This document shows, one piece after another, positions 5,607 to 5,647 of a stretch of 5,647 nucleotides of DNA (its first letter is position 1; each line of letters starts with the position of its first letter). The stretch is from assembly GCA_038320555.1 (NCBI GenBank), contig JBBQEJ010000262.1:1-5647 (forward strand). The letters run 5' to 3'. The translations under genes and the position numbers were made by a program. The notes beneath the pieces were generated by a model. The model was not told the DNA's origin and did not search any database. It worked only from the letters and a program-made list of their open reading frames with translations. This stretch comes from JALZOC01 sp038320555. Lineage in GTDB: Bacteria > Acidobacteriota > Vicinamibacteria > Vicinamibacterales > 2-12-FULL-66-21.

Positions 5607-5647
5607 TGGAGGCGCCGCCCGGATTTGAACCGGGGATGGAGGTTTTG
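5607..5647 (-). tRNA. tRNA-Cys (probable), 3' part only, cut by the window edge
   Basis: Read on the minus strand, the window edge gives CAAA (anticodon positions 35-36 plus A37, A38), then the 3' half of the anticodon stem ACCTC (5643-5639) and a 4-base variable loop. The T arm follows as CCCGG-TTCAAAT-CCGGG (5634-5618), then a 7-base acceptor strand CGGCGCC, discriminator T and an encoded CCA (5609-5607). The anticodon is NCA with base 34 just outside, so it could be Cys (GCA) or Trp (CCA). Discriminator U73 fits bacterial tRNA-Cys; bacterial tRNA-Trp carries G73. The 5' half lies beyond 5647. Confidence 0.88.

Overview
The window is high-GC bacterial DNA of an environmental type. The gene styles point to a soil-type Acidobacteriota relative, perhaps Vicinamibacteria. 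The signs are a Tat-exported amidohydrolase, a large secreted protein of the 'PPDTNGAVG / WGDYSSM' family, an ApbE-DUF2271 fusion beside a PepSY membrane protein, and degenerate 'CTCGCGCAGAG' intergenic repeats. This taxonomic guess is inferred from family resemblance only.

Left part (1-2167): the 3' end of a plus-strand gene, probably a LarA-like (lactate racemase superfamily) enzyme, runs in from outside and stops at 463. It converges with an 11-base gap on a minus-strand pair. In transcription order the pair is an ApbE-type FAD:protein FMN transferase fused to DUF2271 (2137 to 1121), then a three-helix PepSY-associated membrane protein (1158 to 475). The two overlap by 38 bases and look like one translationally coupled envelope redox module. 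The ApbE half has lost its N-terminal catalytic portion: the frame opens just upstream of a GTG with no ribosome binding site, and the missing part is not in the next 460 bases.

Middle (2168-2630): a gene-poor stretch with four degenerate copies of a roughly 26-base repeat in two tandem pairs around a hairpin. Beyond these lie a perfect TATAAT and a doubtful 26-codon reading frame. From 2631 to 3566 there is an intact amidohydrolase-2-type TIM-barrel hydrolase with a twin-arginine leader.

Right part (3567-5647): a secreted protein of about 540 residues starts at GTG 3685 behind a clear GGAGG and a signal peptide. It is split by a +1 frameshift near 4420-4435, so it appears as two overlapping reading frames. 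After 298 bases with no convincing gene, the 3' part of a minus-strand tRNA, most likely tRNA-Cys, runs off the right edge one base short of a complete anticodon.

No wholly new system is evident. The points most worth a second look are the truncated ApbE-DUF2271/PepSY module, the repeat block at its broken end, and the frameshifted secreted protein.
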